A stretch of DNA of 64,000 nucleotides from CAVQRB01 sp963715055 (lineage in GTDB: Bacteria > Pseudomonadota > Alphaproteobacteria > Rhodobacterales > Rhodobacteraceae). Below, piece after piece: positions 44,387-53,538 of this stretch (positions within the stretch are counted from its first letter, which is position 1; the number at the start of each line of letters is the position of its first letter). A model generated the notes under the pieces. That model searched no databases and was not told the origin of the DNA. It was given only the letters and a program-made list of their open reading frames with translations. Where the stretch lies: positions 471,433 through 535,432 of the forward strand of contig CAVQRB010000001.1 in NCBI GenBank assembly GCA_963715055.1, written 5' to 3'. A program made the translations under genes and the position numbers.

Positions 44387-45517
44387 CTACTGCGCCGCGT
44401 CCTGGATTGCCGCGTCAGCCTCGATCTCTGCGGCTTTCTTCTCGACCTGTTCCACGATGTGCTCGATCATCCGGTCGTTGTTGAGCTTGTGGCTCTGCTT
44501 GCCCGCGAGATAGACCATGCCGGAGCCGGCACCGCCCCCGGTGAAGCCCACGTCGGTCATCAGCGCCTCGCCGGGGCCATTCACCACGCAGCCGATGATC
44601 GACAGGCTCATGGGCGTCTTGATGTGCTCGAGGCGTTTTTCCAGCGCCTCCACCGTCTTGATCACGTCGAAGCCCTGCCGCGCGCAACTGGGGCAACTGA
44701 TGATGTTGACGCCGCGGTGTCGCAGACCGAGGGATTTGAGAATTTCGTAGCCGACCTTGACCTCCTCGACCGGATCGGCGGAAAGACTCACGCGGATCGT
44801 ATCGCCAATGCCCATCCAGAGCAGGTTGCCAAGTCCGATCGCGGATTTGATCGTGCCGGAGGTCAGCCCGCCGGCTTCGGTGATCCCGAGATGGATCGGG
44901 GCATCCGTGGCATCGGCCAGTTGCTGATAGGCGGCGGCGGCCATGAAGACATCGGAGGCCTTGCAGCTGATCTTGAACTCGTGAAAATCGTTGTCCTGAA
45001 GGATCTTGATGTGATCGAGGCCGGATTCGACCATGGCGTCGGGGCATGGCTCGCCGTATTTCTCCAGCAAGTGCTTTTCGAGGCTGCCCGCGTTCACGCC
45101 GATGCGGATGGAACAGTTATGATCGCGTGCCGCCTTGATCACTTCCTTGACGCGCTTGGCGTCACCGATGTTGCCCGGATTGATGCGCAGGCAGGCGGCC
45201 CCGGCTTCGGCCGCTTCGATCCCGCGCTTGTAGTGGAAATGGATATCGGCGACGATCGGCACGGTAACTTCCGGAACGATCTCCTTCAGCGCCCGCGAAG
45301 AGGCTTCATCCGGCACCGAAATCCGCACGATGTCGGCACCTGCCTCCGCCGCCGCCTGAACCTGGGCAATGGTCGCCTTCACATCCGTGGTAAGCGTATT
45401 GGTCATCGTCTGCACGGTAATCGGAGCATCGCCGCCGACCGGAACGGATCCGACCATGATCTGTCGAGACTTGCGCCGGTAAATGTTGCGCCACGGGCGG
45501 ATGTGATTGAGCGACAT
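44387..45517 (-). CDS. ispG: 4-hydroxy-3-methylbut-2-enyl diphosphate synthase
   Basis: 376 residues. Sixth step of the MEP isoprenoid pathway, converting MEcPP to HMBPP with a 4Fe-4S cluster. The cluster cysteines are in ISCPSCARQGFDVI (about residues 270-283) and GCVVNGPGEA (about 310-320). The N-terminal TIM barrel starts with SRQIMVGSVPVGGDAPITVQTMTNT. Complete. It follows the RodZ-like gene on the same strand by 85 nt. Confidence 0.96.
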   Translation of the reverse strand: MSLNHIRPWRNIYRRKSRQIMVGSVPVGGDAPITVQTMTNTLTTDVKATIAQVQAAAEAGADIVRISVPDEASSRALKEIVPEVTVPIVADIHFHYKRGIEAAEAGAACLRINPGNIGDAKRVKEVIKAARDHNCSIRIGVNAGSLEKHLLEKYGEPCPDAMVESGLDHIKILQDNDFHEFKISCKASDVFMAAAAYQQLADATDAPIHLGITEAGGLTSGTIKSAIGLGNLLWMGIGDTIRVSLSADPVEEVKVGYEILKSLGLRHRGVNIISCPSCARQGFDVIKTVEALEKRLEHIKTPMSLSIIGCVVNGPGEALMTDVGFTGGGAGSGMVYLAGKQSHKLNNDRMIEHIVEQVEKKAAEIEADAAIQDAAQ

Positions 45518-45602
45518 GATGCAGCTTTCGAGGGGTCTATCTGTCAGTCAAAATAGACAGAGGAGGCCCAAGCCGCAATGGGCAGTTAGAAGCTTTACAG
45601 GG

Positions 45603-46838
45603 TCAGTCGGAAACGGCAGGGGCTGCCGTCTGCAATTCCGCAACCATCGTTGCCAGAGCCTGATCTGCGGAAAGGTCGGCCAAGGGATATTTCTCTTTCA
45701 GCGCATCGACTGTCAGCGCCACATTCGATGTTACGGTTCCGGGCAGGCCGATCGGACCGTAGTATTCACCGTTGAGCGCGAAATAGATCGCCCCGCTTTC
45801 GCCAGTGCGTAGCGTCGGGGGGATTTCGGACGCCGGGGCATCCCAGGTTTCACCCGGCTCCATGATGGTTTCGAGGATGATCGACCCATCCGCCGCGCGC
45901 ACCCGCACCCAGGCCGGACGCACCGCCACCATCCGAAGCGCCGGCGCCGGCTCCTTCAGGACTTGCGGCACCACGGTCTCAGTCAGGCTTTCCGCCACGG
46001 CCGTCTCTATGGCGGGTCCGAAAGCGTCGAGCACTGCCTCCCGCGGAGACACATCGGCGAAATTGCCAAGCGATCCCGGCGCGATTGTGGAAATCGCCGA
46101 ATCGCGCGCCACCAATATCGGCACGTCCAGTGCCTGGGGGCGGTAAAGCTTGTCGAGCGCATCTGCGCGCGGTTGGTCCATCACTTCAGGCAGCTGCGCA
46201 GCAGAACCGGTTTCCGGCGCCTTGGCGATCACCCCTTCGAGAGGATCGAGATCGGAGAGGACGATCGGCGTCTGGTCCACGGGGGCGACCTGCACCTTTT
46301 GCACTTCCTGCAGCACCGTATAGCCGCCGAAGCCAATGGCGGCGATCAAGCCCAGAAGGACCAGCGACGACCCGATGGCGCCTGCGTCGACCCGCGAAAA
46401 GATGCTCTCTCCCGACGGCACGAAAGGTGTCGCAGGGCGGTTGAACATGTCGGTTTCGGATTTGGCAGTGGCCGCCTTGACGCGCCCGGCCTTCTTGACC
46501 ACGGAGGCCTCCGCCGACATGCCGTGAGCGACGGAGAATCCACTTTCTTCGCAAAAGGTTGCGAAAGCCTCATCCGGGTTCATACCGAGATAGCGGGCGT
46601 ATGAACGGACATAACCGGCGATGAACCCCGGCGTGTCGAAAGCATCGGGATCGCAGTTTTCGATGGCTGCGATATAGGAGGCCTTGATCCGCAACTCGCG
46701 CTGAACATCGAGGAGCGATTTACCCATCGTGGCGCGCTCGCCGCGCATCACATCTCCGAGGCGCAACTCGAAATCATCGAACGCCTTGCGTTCGACTTTA
46801 TCGTCAACACTCGCGGAGTGCGTGCGCCCGATCATCAA
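45603..46838 (-). CDS. RodZ-like helix-turn-helix membrane protein (DUF4115)
   Basis: 411 residues. A cytoplasmic HTH_25 domain (about 22-95: LGDVMRGERATMGKSLLDVQRELRIKASYIAAIENCD) is followed by a linker, one membrane segment (GSSLVLLGLIAAIGFGGYTVL, about 180-200) and an outer C-terminal DUF4115 domain (VRPAWVRVRAADGSIILETIMEPGETW). RodZ relatives link MreB to the membrane in cell-shape control. Placed between ispG and hemA. A CtrA-like half box lies about 90 nt upstream. Confidence 0.88.
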   Translation of the reverse strand: MMIGRTHSASVDDKVERKAFDDFELRLGDVMRGERATMGKSLLDVQRELRIKASYIAAIENCDPDAFDTPGFIAGYVRSYARYLGMNPDEAFATFCEESGFSVAHGMSAEASVVKKAGRVKAATAKSETDMFNRPATPFVPSGESIFSRVDAGAIGSSLVLLGLIAAIGFGGYTVLQEVQKVQVAPVDQTPIVLSDLDPLEGVIAKAPETGSAAQLPEVMDQPRADALDKLYRPQALDVPILVARDSAISTIAPGSLGNFADVSPREAVLDAFGPAIETAVAESLTETVVPQVLKEPAPALRMVAVRPAWVRVRAADGSIILETIMEPGETWDAPASEIPPTLRTGESGAIYFALNGEYYGPIGLPGTVTSNVALTVDALKEKYPLADLSADQALATMVAELQTAAPAVSD

Positions 46839-46883
46839 CCTGCCCCGTCTTACCTGTGTCTGCCATTGCCGACGCCAGTTTAA

Positions 46884-46901
46884 GAATCGTCCCCACGATT
46901 C
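46884..46901. promoter_or_regulatory. Inverted repeat upstream of the RodZ-like gene
   Basis: GAATCGT-CCCC-ACGATTC, a perfect 7-bp dyad with a 4-nt spacer, between the hemA stop and the RodZ-like start. No T run on either strand makes it a poor terminator; an operator is possible. Confidence 0.35.
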
Positions 46902-46964
46902 GTAACTGACTTGTTCTTTAGGTTAGGTTAACACAAGGCAACCTAAAATTCCTAATGCGAGATG

Positions 46965-48188
46965 CTATCCCGCTTGTTCGGCACGATTTAGCGCACAATG
47001 TGACCAAAGTTGGTCCATGGCTCGAATGAGCGCATCCATCTCCCGCGGGCCGTGCACAGGCGACGGGGTGAAGCGCAGCCGTTCGGTCCCGCGCGGCACC
47101 GTCGGATAGTTGATCGGTTGCACATAGATGCCGAACTGGTCGAGCAGCATGTCGCTGAGCTTCTTGGTATGGACCGGGTCGCCCACGATGACCGGCACGA
47201 TATGGCTGCCGTGGTCCACGATGGGCAGGCCAAGACCCTTGAGACGCAACTTGAGTATGTCAGCCTGGGTCTGATGCGCCTCGCGCAACTGAGGTGCCCG
47301 CTTGAGATAGGCGACCGAGGCAGCGGCCCCGGCTGCGACTGCGGGAGGCAATGAGGTCGTGAAGATGAAGCCCGGCGCATAAGACCTTATGGCGTCGCAC
47401 ATTTTCGACGACGCCGCGATATAGCCCCCCATGACGCCATAAGCCTTTGCCAGAGTGCCGTTGATGATATCGAGACGATGCATCAGCCGGTCGCGTTCTG
47501 CGACGCCGCCCCCGCGCGGACCATACATACCGACCGCGTGGACTTCATCGATGTAGGTCAATGCCCCGAATTCATCCGCCACATCGCAGATCGCCTCGAT
47601 CGGGCCGAAATCGCCGTCCATCGAATAGATCAATTCGAAGGCGATCAGCTTGGGCGCGGCAGGATCATCCGCGGCCATCAGTTGCCGCAGATGCGCCACG
47701 TCATTGTGCCGGAATATGCGCTTGGCACCGCCATTTCGACGTACGCCCTCGATCATCGACGCATGGTTAAGCGCGTCGGAATAGATGATCAGCCCGGGGA
47801 AAAGCTTGGGCAAGGTAGACAATGTTGCATCATTCGCGATGTAGGCGGAGGTGAACAACAGCGCCGATTCCTTGCCATGCAAATCCGCAAGCTCCGCCTC
47901 CAGCCGCTTGTGGTAGACGGTCGTGCCGGAGATGTTGCGGGTTCCGCCGGAGCCTGCACCCGTGGCGTCGAGCGCCTCGTGCATCGCCGCGAGAACCACC
48001 GGATTCTGGCCCATGCCGAGATAGTCGTTGCCGCACCAGACGGTAATGGGTTGTTGCGTCCCGTCCTTGCGCGTACGCATGGCATGGGGAAAATGACCCA
48101 TCTGACGTTCGATGTCGATGAAAGTCCTGTAGCGGCCTTCCGTGTGCAGACGCGCAATCGCCTGGTCCAGTTGCTCGTCGTAATTCAC
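46965..48188 (-). CDS. hemA: 5-aminolevulinate synthase
   Basis: 407 residues from GTG 48188, chosen because GGGGAG lies 8 nt upstream and the next residues NYDEQLDQAIARLHTEGRYRTFIDIER match the family start; the ATG at 48233 adds 15 residues without support. Condenses glycine and succinyl-CoA to ALA, the C4 route to heme and bacteriochlorophyll. The PLP lysine is in NGTLAKAYGVMGGYI (about residue 248), with YIDEVHAVGMYGPRGGG for PLP. An FnrL-type box about 90 nt upstream suggests induction at low oxygen. Confidence 0.96.
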   Translation of the reverse strand: MNYDEQLDQAIARLHTEGRYRTFIDIERQMGHFPHAMRTRKDGTQQPITVWCGNDYLGMGQNPVVLAAMHEALDATGAGSGGTRNISGTTVYHKRLEAELADLHGKESALLFTSAYIANDATLSTLPKLFPGLIIYSDALNHASMIEGVRRNGGAKRIFRHNDVAHLRQLMAADDPAAPKLIAFELIYSMDGDFGPIEAICDVADEFGALTYIDEVHAVGMYGPRGGGVAERDRLMHRLDIINGTLAKAYGVMGGYIAASSKMCDAIRSYAPGFIFTTSLPPAVAAGAAASVAYLKRAPQLREAHQTQADILKLRLKGLGLPIVDHGSHIVPVIVGDPVHTKKLSDMLLDQFGIYVQPINYPTVPRGTERLRFTPSPVHGPREMDALIRAMDQLWSHCALNRAEQAG

Positions 48189-48276
48189 CCGGTCTTCTCC
48201 CCGCTTCTCACTTAGAACAGTTATAGAAAACATGCCCGATCTTCAACACTCCTAGAGCGCACAGCTTGTCGCAGCC

Positions 48277-48290
48277 TTGATCCATGTCAA
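48277..48290. promoter_or_regulatory. FnrL-type box upstream of hemA
   Basis: TTGATCCATGTCAA, one mismatch from the Fnr/FnrL consensus TTGAT-N4-ATCAA. Centre about 95 nt before the hemA start and 100 nt before the divergent M20 peptidase start. An equivalent site is known upstream of hemA in Rhodobacter. Confidence 0.65.
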
Positions 48291-48383
48291 ACCGCGACGG
48301 AACCCGGATTGGAGCCTCGGTGCGGCTGGACAGTGGCGGGCGCGCTGATAGGGTGACGACCAGTCTTTTTCGTGGAGTTTCCA

Positions 48384-49760
48384 ATGTCGCTCGACACCGT
48401 CCTGACCCGTATCGACACGAACATGCCCGAGGCGCTGGAGCGTCTCAAGGAATTGCTGCGCATCGCGTCTATCTCGACCGATCCTGCCTACAAGGCGGAT
48501 TGCGACAAGGCGGCCGATTGGCTGGTGCGCGATCTGAATTCCATGGGTATTGCGGCGGAAAAGCGTCCCACGCCGGGGCATCCGATGGTCGTGGCGCATG
48601 CCGAAGGCCCGGGACCGCACCTGCTGTTCTACGGACATTACGATGTGCAGCCTGTCGATCCGCTGGAGCTTTGGCACAATGATCCCTTCGATCCGCAAGT
48701 CGAGGAGACCGAGAAGGGCCCTGTCATCCGCGGGCGCGGCACGTCGGACGACAAAGGGCAGTTGATGACCTTCCTGGAAGCCTGCCGGGCCTGGATCGCC
48801 GAAGAAGGCCAGCTGCCGTGCCGGATGACCTTCTTCTTTGAGGGCGAGGAGGAAAGCGGCTCTCCGTCGCTGGCGCCCTTCATGAAGGCAAACGCCGAAG
48901 AGCTGCGCGCCGATCTGGCGCTGATCTGCGACACGTCGCTTTTTGAAAGCCGTGTGCCGGGCATCGAGATCATGCTGCGCGGCATGTTGCAGGAGGAGAT
49001 CACGGTCACCGGGCCGCGGATCGATCTGCATTCGGGCATCTACGGTGGTGCGGCAATCAACCCGGTCCGCGTGCTGGCGAAGATCATCGCCAGCCTGCAT
49101 GACGATCAGGGCCGGATCACCGTGCCGGACTTTTATGCCGGCGTCGAGGAATTGCCCGAAGCGGTGCGCGCCCAGTGGGAGGCGCTGGACTTTGATGCGG
49201 CGGCGTTTCTGGGCGATGTCGGGCTGTCGCACCCGGCGGGCGAGCAGGACCGCACGGCGCTCGAGATGATCTGGTCGCGCCCGACCTGCGAGGTCAACGG
49301 GATCAAGGGCGGCTATGCCGGTGCCGGCTTCAAGACGGTCCTGCCCTCCAAGGCCTCCGCCAAGATCAGCTTCCGCCTTGTCGGCAAGCAGGACCCGCAG
49401 GCGATCCAGGCGAATTTCCGGAAGATGGTGCGTGCCATGCTGCCGCCCGATTGCACGGCGGAATTCACCTGCCACGGCGCGGGTGTCGCCTTCAATCTGG
49501 GAAAGACGGATGCCCGCTTCGAAAAGGCGCTCAAGGCGCTGACCGAGGAATGGCAGGTGCCCGCGGCCTATACCGGCAGCGGCGGGTCGATCCCGATCGC
49601 GGGGCATTTCCGCGATATCCTTGGCACCACGCCGATGCTGATCGGTTTCAGCAAGGACGACGACGGGCTGCATTCGCCGAACGAAAAATACGACGTGGAA
49701 AGCTTTCACAAGGGTGCCCGCAGTTGGGCGCGGATCCTTGCGGCCCTCACCCGTGATTGA
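48384..49760 (+). CDS. M20-family metallopeptidase
   Basis: 458 residues from ATG 48384, with TGGAG 7 nt before it. Di-zinc aminopeptidase/dipeptidase fold: HYDVQPVDP holds the first metal ligand and Asp (about residue 85), SDDKGQLM the bridging Asp, EGEEESGSPSL the catalytic Glu (about 155), and the dimerisation domain is inserted at about 200-310. GGSIPIAGHF near the end is typical of the M20 dipeptidase subgroup. Divergent from hemA. Its stop overlaps the dehalogenase-like gene by 8 nt. Confidence 0.92.
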   Translation: MSLDTVLTRIDTNMPEALERLKELLRIASISTDPAYKADCDKAADWLVRDLNSMGIAAEKRPTPGHPMVVAHAEGPGPHLLFYGHYDVQPVDPLELWHNDPFDPQVEETEKGPVIRGRGTSDDKGQLMTFLEACRAWIAEEGQLPCRMTFFFEGEEESGSPSLAPFMKANAEELRADLALICDTSLFESRVPGIEIMLRGMLQEEITVTGPRIDLHSGIYGGAAINPVRVLAKIIASLHDDQGRITVPDFYAGVEELPEAVRAQWEALDFDAAAFLGDVGLSHPAGEQDRTALEMIWSRPTCEVNGIKGGYAGAGFKTVLPSKASAKISFRLVGKQDPQAIQANFRKMVRAMLPPDCTAEFTCHGAGVAFNLGKTDARFEKALKALTEEWQVPAAYTGSGGSIPIAGHFRDILGTTPMLIGFSKDDDGLHSPNEKYDVESFHKGARSWARILAALTRD

Positions 49761-50625
49761 CGGGTTCGAGGCGGGACTGGCCGAGGTCAATGGCCAGCGT
49801 ATCGCCTATGCCAAGGCCGGCTCCGGCCCGCCGCTACTCCTGCTGCATGGATTTCCGCAGACCCATGTCATGTGGCATGGCGTGGCACCGGATCTGGCAA
49901 AGACTTTCACGGTGGTCGCCGCCGACCTGCGCGGCTACGGGGCCAGCAGCAAGCCGCCGGGAACGGAACCCTACGGCTTTCGCCACATGGCCGCCGATCA
50001 GATCGCGCTGATGCGGCACCTCGGGTTCGACCGGTTTCACCTTGCCGGACACGACCGGGGCGGACGGGTCGCGCATCGTATGGCGCTCGATCATCCGCAG
50101 GCAGTGCTGAGCCTCACGGTCATGGACATCGTGCCGACGCACCTGCTCCTAGACAGGCTGAACCGTCAGGTCGCGAAAGCCTATTATCACTGGTTCTTTC
50201 TGGCCCAGCCCTATCCCTTTCCCGAAGCCATGATCGGTCGCGATCCCGATGCCTACTTCGAGAGTTGCCTGCTCGGCTGGGGGGCCGCCAAACTCGGTGA
50301 TTTCGCGGCCCCTGCACTTGCGGCCTACCGCGACGCCTGGCGCGACCCGGAGACGATCAGGGGCATGTGCGCGGATTACCGCGCCACCGTTGAATTTGAT
50401 TTCGACCTCGATGCGGGCGATCTCCATCGACAGGTCACCTGCCCCGCGCTGGTGCTCTATGGCGCCGACGGTGCCATGGCGAAGGCCTACGACATTCCGT
50501 CGACATGGTCGGAGAGACTGGCAAAAATGCAGGCGCAGGCCGTGCCGGGTGGGCATTTCTTCGTGGACCAGTCCCCGAAGGAAACCATCCGCGCGATGCG
50601 CGCATTTTTCGCCTCGACGCTCTGA
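49753..50625 (+). CDS. Haloacid/fluoroacetate dehalogenase-like alpha/beta hydrolase
   Basis: 290 residues from GTG 49753. Oxyanion motif HGFPQTHVMW near 32-41; nucleophile Asp101 in GHDRGGRVAHRMALDHP, with Arg102 and Arg105 next to it, Asp125, His146-Trp147 in YYHWFFLAQP, Tyr209 in CADYRAT and catalytic His268 in PGGHFF. These are the positions used in the characterised fluoroacetate dehalogenase (Asp110, Arg111, Arg114, Asp134, His155, Trp156, Tyr219, His280) with the same spacing except one residue. Probably hydrolyses haloacetates; fluoroacetate activity is an inference from the halide pocket. Overlaps the M20 gene end. Confidence 0.82.
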   Translation: MIDGFEAGLAEVNGQRIAYAKAGSGPPLLLLHGFPQTHVMWHGVAPDLAKTFTVVAADLRGYGASSKPPGTEPYGFRHMAADQIALMRHLGFDRFHLAGHDRGGRVAHRMALDHPQAVLSLTVMDIVPTHLLLDRLNRQVAKAYYHWFFLAQPYPFPEAMIGRDPDAYFESCLLGWGAAKLGDFAAPALAAYRDAWRDPETIRGMCADYRATVEFDFDLDAGDLHRQVTCPALVLYGADGAMAKAYDIPSTWSERLAKMQAQAVPGGHFFVDQSPKETIRAMRAFFASTL

Positions 50626-50728
50626 TCCGCTCCGCGGCGCCGATGGCGTTCTGACAGCAAGAATCCGGCAAATGTGATACAATTCCAGAGTCGACCAATT
50701 GCCGGTCGCGCTATTTCGGAGAAAGATC

Positions 50729-51016
50729 ATGTTTGCACGAATTACCCATTTCAAGATGAAGAAAGCCTCTATCGACAAGTCCAAGGCACTGCTCGAGACC
50801 CTGAAACCGCAGATTCTGGCCCTGCCCGGGATGAAACAGTTCATCAACACGATGAACGACGACGGCAGTGGCTGCGTGATCTCACTGGTCGAGAGCCGCG
50901 CCACATCCGAAGCGAACCAAAAGGCAGTGGCGGCCCTTTGGGCGAATTTCAGCGAGCACCTCGAAGCACCCCCGAAAGCCGAAGGTTTCGAAGTCTTTGC
51001 GAACTGGAAAGCCTGA
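50729..51016 (+). CDS. Small dimeric alpha-beta barrel protein (ABM-like)
   Basis: 95 residues. A ferredoxin-like fold: FARITHFKMKKASIDKSKALLETLKPQILALPGMKQFINTM broken by loops, then GCVISLVESRATSEANQKAVAALWANF. This resembles antibiotic-biosynthesis-monooxygenase (ABM) or EthD-like proteins, many of which have no known reaction. GGAGAAAG before the ATG. Alone between the dehalogenase-like gene and a terminator. Confidence 0.7.
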   Translation: MFARITHFKMKKASIDKSKALLETLKPQILALPGMKQFINTMNDDGSGCVISLVESRATSEANQKAVAALWANFSEHLEAPPKAEGFEVFANWKA

Positions 51017-51035
51017 GAGCCAGTGCAACAAAAAA

Positions 51036-51060
51036 GGCTCCCTCGCGGGAGCCTTTTTTT
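51036..51060 (+). terminator. Rho-independent terminator
   Basis: GGCTCCC-TCGC-GGGAGCC stem with T7, 19 nt after the ABM-like gene. The A6 run before the stem lets it work on the minus strand too, ending the tRNA-Asp transcript. Confidence 0.9.
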
Positions 51061-51067
51061 GCAGCGG

Positions 51068-51144
51068 TGGCGCGGTTGACGGGGCTCGAACCCGCGACCC
51101 CCGGCGTGACAGGCCGGTACTCTAACCAACTGAGCTACAACCGC
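51068..51144 (-). tRNA. tRNA-Asp (anticodon GTC)
   Basis: 77 nt on the minus strand. Acceptor GCGGTTG/CAACCGC pairs fully, discriminator G, CCA encoded. TAGCTCAG D-arm, anticodon loop CTGTCAC, T-arm GTTCGAGC. Confidence 0.95.
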
Positions 51145-51255
51145 CCACTGCACACGAAGCTCTCGCTCCGCGTGGCAGTCTCATATGGCCCCACTCCGGG
51201 CGCGTCAAGCGGCGATCCTGCGAAATCGTCAGTTTTTCGCGACGAGAGTCCGGCA

Positions 51256-52194
51256 TCAGCGCTCGGGCAGCGGAATATGCTCCTGATCGTCGCCCGGCGG
51301 CAGACTGAAGCGGCCATGCGCCCAATCCCCGGCCCGCCAGGCCTCCTTCGCCGCATCGATGCGGTCCTTGCTGGAGGCCACGAAATTCCACCAGATGTGG
51401 CGCGGCCCGCCCATCGTCTCGCCGCCAAGAAGCATCAGGCGCGCGCCTTCCTCGCCCGCGCGCACGGAAATCCGGTCACCGGGGCGAAAGACCATCATCT
51501 GCCCGCTGTCAAAACGATCGCCCGAGACCGTGATCGATCCGCTGAGCACATAGATGCCGCGGTCTTCATGATCGTCCGGCAGCGGCAAGCTGGCGCCCGC
51601 CTCCAAGAGCGCATCTGCATAGAACATCTGCGAAAAGGTCCGCACCGGGGCAGTCTCGCCATAGGCGGTGCCCAGAATGAGCCGCAGCTGCTTGCCCTCG
51701 CCGTCCAGCAGCGGCAAGCTCGCCTTGGGCGCGTGTTCGAAGGCGGCGGGATTGTCCTCGGCCGCATCCGGCAAGGCGACCCAGGTCTGGATGCCGAAAA
51801 GATCATGCGGACGCGCGCGGATGTCGCCGTCGGTGCGCTCCGAATGGGTGATCCCATGGCCCGCCACCATCCAGTTCACCGCCCCCGGCTCGATCCACTG
51901 GTCGGTGCCGAGGCTGTCCCGGTGATGGATCTTGCCCTTGTAGAGATAGGTGACCGTCGCGAGCCCGATGTGCGGATGCGGCCGGACGTCGATACCCTTG
52001 CCGGTGACGAACTCCGCCGGCCCCATCTGGTCGAAGAAGATGAAAGGCCCGACCATCTGGCGCTTGGGCGCCGGCAAAGCGCGCCTGACCTCGAAGCCCC
52101 CGAGATCGCGCGCGCGCGGAACGATTACCGTTTCGATCGCATCGACGGCATCACCGATCGGGCAATCGGGGTCGAGGGCGGGATTCCAACTCAT
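51256..52194 (-). CDS. Pirin-family protein
   Basis: 312 residues. The N-terminal cupin has the pirin metal-binding pattern PFIFFDQMGPAEFVTGKGIDVRPHPHIGLATVTYLYKGKIHHRDSLG split over about residues 47-95, with the His pair in RPHPHIG and the third His in HHRD; Glu is in the region GHGITHSERT. The C-terminal cupin follows (about 185-290). Bacterial pirins can act as quercetin dioxygenases or as regulators of central metabolism; which applies is open. Transcribed toward the tRNA-Asp gene. Confidence 0.9.
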   Translation of the reverse strand: MSWNPALDPDCPIGDAVDAIETVIVPRARDLGGFEVRRALPAPKRQMVGPFIFFDQMGPAEFVTGKGIDVRPHPHIGLATVTYLYKGKIHHRDSLGTDQWIEPGAVNWMVAGHGITHSERTDGDIRARPHDLFGIQTWVALPDAAEDNPAAFEHAPKASLPLLDGEGKQLRLILGTAYGETAPVRTFSQMFYADALLEAGASLPLPDDHEDRGIYVLSGSITVSGDRFDSGQMMVFRPGDRISVRAGEEGARLMLLGGETMGGPRHIWWNFVASSKDRIDAAKEAWRAGDWAHGRFSLPPGDDQEHIPLPER

Positions 52195-52364
52195 CCTCTG
52201 CTCTCCCTTTGTGCAATCCTGTCATCGAATGGTAACGGCTTTCGGTACGCAATCAACCACCACTCCGTTCTACAGTTCGAAATGCCGGGGCAAGAGCGGT
52301 CTACTAGGGCTAAGGGGGCCGCGCATCAGAGGTTGACCAACCCGTGAAACTGGTGCTCGCCCTG

Positions 52365-52664
52365 TTACTGAAGCCGGAGCGATCTCAAGGGCGCAAGCCG
52401 CGCCAAGTTTGACGACAGGTCGTCCGAAATGCGATCGAGGTTGGCGGAACAGTCGATCAGATCGCCAATACGATTGCTTGGCAACTGCCCAGCCGTTTCG
52501 AAAGCCGCGAACTCGACCAGCCTGGCAGAAAGCGCCAGAGCCTGCTTTGCCCGCTCGTCCGGCGGCAGGTTCATGAGTGCATCCATGACTGCGGAAGCCG
52601 AGGCAGGGTGCCCCGCCTCATCCTCGAAGAACACTGCACAGTCCAGCCGAATTCCAGTTGCCAT
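52365..52664 (-). CDS. Small hypothetical protein
   Basis: 99 residues, alpha-helical in appearance (SASAVMDALMNLPPDERAKQALALSARLVEFAAFETAG and IGDLIDCSANLDRISDDLSSNL, with a short break). Two cysteines, no recognised motif. GGGGTGTCA lies just before the ATG, a weak ribosome binding site. Isolated between the pirin gene and tRNA-Val. Codon use looks like its neighbours. I do not recognise the family. Confidence 0.5.
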   Translation of the reverse strand: MATGIRLDCAVFFEDEAGHPASASAVMDALMNLPPDERAKQALALSARLVEFAAFETAGQLPSNRIGDLIDCSANLDRISDDLSSNLARLAPLRSLRLQ

Positions 52665-52842
52665 CGCGTGACACCCCTTCTCTTTCGCGCAAACAACGCA
52701 TGACTTGCGGAACTTAATCCCAGACCAGTCGCATGAGGACGGGTGATTTTCCAGTCGGCGTTTGATTTCCTCGCAACTCCGGCATGAATTCGCCGCCTTT
52801 GACGGCGCGCAGCGCGGAATCTTTCAGAAGGGATGTACCTGA

Positions 52843-52918
<76 letters not shown>

Positions 52919-52953
52919 GATGGGGCGGGGTTTAGCCAAACTCGATCATCGCT

Positions 52954-53538
52954 TCAAGGCCTTTGTGCAAGCTGGGTCTGACGCCCGTCCGCGATGTGGA
53001 AGACGACACCCTGCCCGCCCGGAAGCTGTGATATTTCGGAGTTGTCCATTCCCAACAGGACAAGGCGTAACATCCGCGACGTGATCCCATGCGTGACGAT
53101 GATCGCCGGGGCATCAAGCGCGTCCAGAAAACTCTCGCACCGACGTCGCAGGGCCGCAAAACCCTCGCCACCGGGGGCGCTTTCGTAAAGCTCGAGCGCG
53201 CCCTCGTCGCTTTCCGGCTGCATCCCGTCGATCACGATCTGCGAGCGATACCGGCCTTCCCACTCGCCGACACCGATCTCCACGAGCCTCGGATCGGTTG
53301 CGATGGAAGGCACCAGCCCGACCAGAACCAGCGCCGCCGTGTGAAAGGCCCGACCTTGCGGGCTGCTGAAGCCTTCGAACCCCGCCAGATCAAGGCTCTG
53401 CAAGCTGGCGCGTTGCGCTGCGGCCTGACGCTGTCCAAGCGCCGTCAAGGGTGAATCGAGCCGGCCCTGCAACCGGCCCGCAGCATTCCATTCGGTCTGT
53501 CCGTGGCGCAGGACGAAAACCGGCGGATAGGCTGTCAC
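52954..53538 (-). CDS. Histidine phosphatase family protein
   Basis: 194 residues. The catalytic RHG is in VFVLRHGQTEWNAAGRLQG (residues about 7-25), with the second histidine in IVTHGITSRML (about 147) and the acidic residue in GVGEWEG. Phosphoglycerate-mutase-like phosphatase; the substrate could be a sugar phosphate or alpha-ribazole phosphate, but no cobalamin genes are near. The start overlaps the mechanosensitive channel stop as ATGA, so the two are coupled. Confidence 0.9.
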   Translation of the reverse strand: MTAYPPVFVLRHGQTEWNAAGRLQGRLDSPLTALGQRQAAAQRASLQSLDLAGFEGFSSPQGRAFHTAALVLVGLVPSIATDPRLVEIGVGEWEGRYRSQIVIDGMQPESDEGALELYESAPGGEGFAALRRRCESFLDALDAPAIIVTHGITSRMLRLVLLGMDNSEISQLPGGQGVVFHIADGRQTQLAQRP

